NCBI RefSeq assembly: GCF_030463535.1
Contig: NC_132893.1
Coordinates: 16,029,771-16,093,770, forward strand
Source of the DNA: Salminus brasiliensis
Lineage: Eukaryota > Chordata > Actinopteri > Characiformes > Bryconidae
Direction of reading: 5' to 3'
DNA: 64,000 nucleotides
Below, one piece after another: positions 63,345-64,000 of this stretch. Each line of letters begins with the position of its first letter. Position 1 is the stretch's first letter. The translations under genes and the position numbers were made by a program. A model generated the notes under the pieces. It did no database searches. It was not told the origin of the DNA and saw only the letters and a list, made by a program, of their open reading frames with translations.

Positions 63345-63660
63345 TTAAAGTCCGGACCCGCTTCCGGAGCGCTTCCACCCCGGAGAGATTCCGCCGCCAT
63401 TGCAGCTTCCGAGAGTTACAGACCAGCAGCCACCTCTCGGCGATCTGGAGCAGAAGCGCCTGTTCTTCACTCGTCGGGCAAGCAGACCATCTAGCACGTC
63501 ATCCGGAGCGTTCACAGACGACACAGCTCTTGTCGGTTCGGTGGGACTCACAGCAAGCCGTCCTCGGGGAGCCCGGCTTGGATCTGAGAGAGGAAGCTGT
63601 AGTTGGTTAGCGAGTTAGCAGCGAGAGAAGAAATACGGAGGAGAGGGAAGAGGAACGATC
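63345..63660 (+). promoter_or_regulatory. cltc: cltc promoter and 5' UTR
   Basis: GC-rich stretch directly before the cltc start. It contains ETS-type CTTCCGG (63361-63367) and a YY1-type GCCGCCATTGC (63393-63403), as in TATA-less housekeeping promoters. Confidence 0.6.
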
Positions 63661-63702
63661 ATGGCTCAGATCCTGCCTATCAGATTTCAGGAGCACCTGC
63701 AG
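63661..63702 (+). CDS. cltc: Clathrin heavy chain, first coding exon (partial gene)
   Basis: Clathrin heavy chain forms the triskelion coat of endocytic and Golgi-derived vesicles. The 14-codon exon reads MAQILPIRFQEHLQ and is followed by a GTATGA donor. This is exactly the first exon of vertebrate CLTC; the CLTCL1 paralogue differs here (PVRFQEHFQ). The rest of the roughly 1675-residue protein lies beyond the window, since no further exon appears before 64000. Teleosts often have two copies (a/b), which 14 residues cannot separate. Confidence 0.93.
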
Positions 63703-64000
63703 GTATGACTTTTTTAATGTCTCCCGAAAAGTCTCGAAGTGTTGTTTTGATGTTTTGACACAGCACTTCGTGTAAATCATCACGACTGTCCAACCTGATC
63801 GGTGTCTACAGGCTAGCTCACTCCCAAAAGGAAAATGACCTCCCATCAGCAGTGGGCCAGCTAAAAGCTAGCTAACGTTGACTGCCAGGTAGCTAGCTGC
63901 CTCTAATGAGACGCATGTAGGGTCATTTCAGAGCAGATACATTGATTTAGTTAGCTAGAAAGCTGTGTAGTTTAGTTGTAGATGTTTAACTCCGTGTAGG
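63703..64000 (+). other. cltc: cltc intron 1 (partial)
   Basis: Starts at the GTATGA donor. Contains several GCTAGC-rich words and no coding sequence. Confidence 0.7.

Overview
This is a vertebrate nuclear window, almost certainly from a teleost fish. Genes are split into many short exons with GT/AG borders. Introns and spacers are packed with fish-type repeats: decayed Tc1/mariner transposons, tRNA-derived SINEs, LINE 3' tails and long (AC)n, (AT)n and (GATA)n microsatellites. All seven recognised genes are vertebrate orthologues. The exact species cannot be read from the sequence.

Layout. 1-9690: 5' end of ubl3 on the minus strand; only the nine-codon first coding exon is inside the window, and the rest of 1-9080 is its first intron. 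9900-21700: gene-poor spacer with SINEs, Tc1 relics and one unexplained ORF. 21725-34900: katnal1, minus strand, ten coding exons assembled in frame to 489 residues. 34900-36230: short spacer. 36239-39960: hmgb1, minus strand, four coding exons, 204 residues, plus a non-coding first exon. 39980-41860: head-to-head promoter interval. 41860-50274: uspl1, plus strand, nine exons that join in frame. 53424-55610: alox5ap, plus strand, five exons, 155 residues. 58000-61360: a BTG3-type gene, plus strand, four coding exons, 242 residues. 63661 to the end: first coding exon of clathrin heavy chain (cltc), plus strand, running out of the window.

The order and orientation ubl3(-) katnal1(-) hmgb1(-) uspl1(+) alox5ap(+) match human 13q12.3, from general knowledge of that region, packed here into about 46 kb. 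Beyond alox5ap the neighbourhood changes: btg3 and cltc lie on other human chromosomes (21 and 17), so a synteny break lies between about 55.6 and 58 kb. The genes do not form one pathway: ubiquitin-like membrane tag (ubl3), microtubule severing (katnal1), chromatin and danger signal (hmgb1), SUMO isopeptidase (uspl1), leukotriene synthesis helper (alox5ap), antiproliferative deadenylase adaptor (btg3) and vesicle coat (cltc).

I found no sign of a hidden new multi-gene system. The most interesting points are a transposon tail that forms the 3' splice site of alox5ap exon 4, an in-frame N-terminal extension option in uspl1, a tandem duplication involving a SINE with a deletion in one copy, a long (GT)n tract in a short hmgb1 intron, and an orphan ORF near 14 kb.
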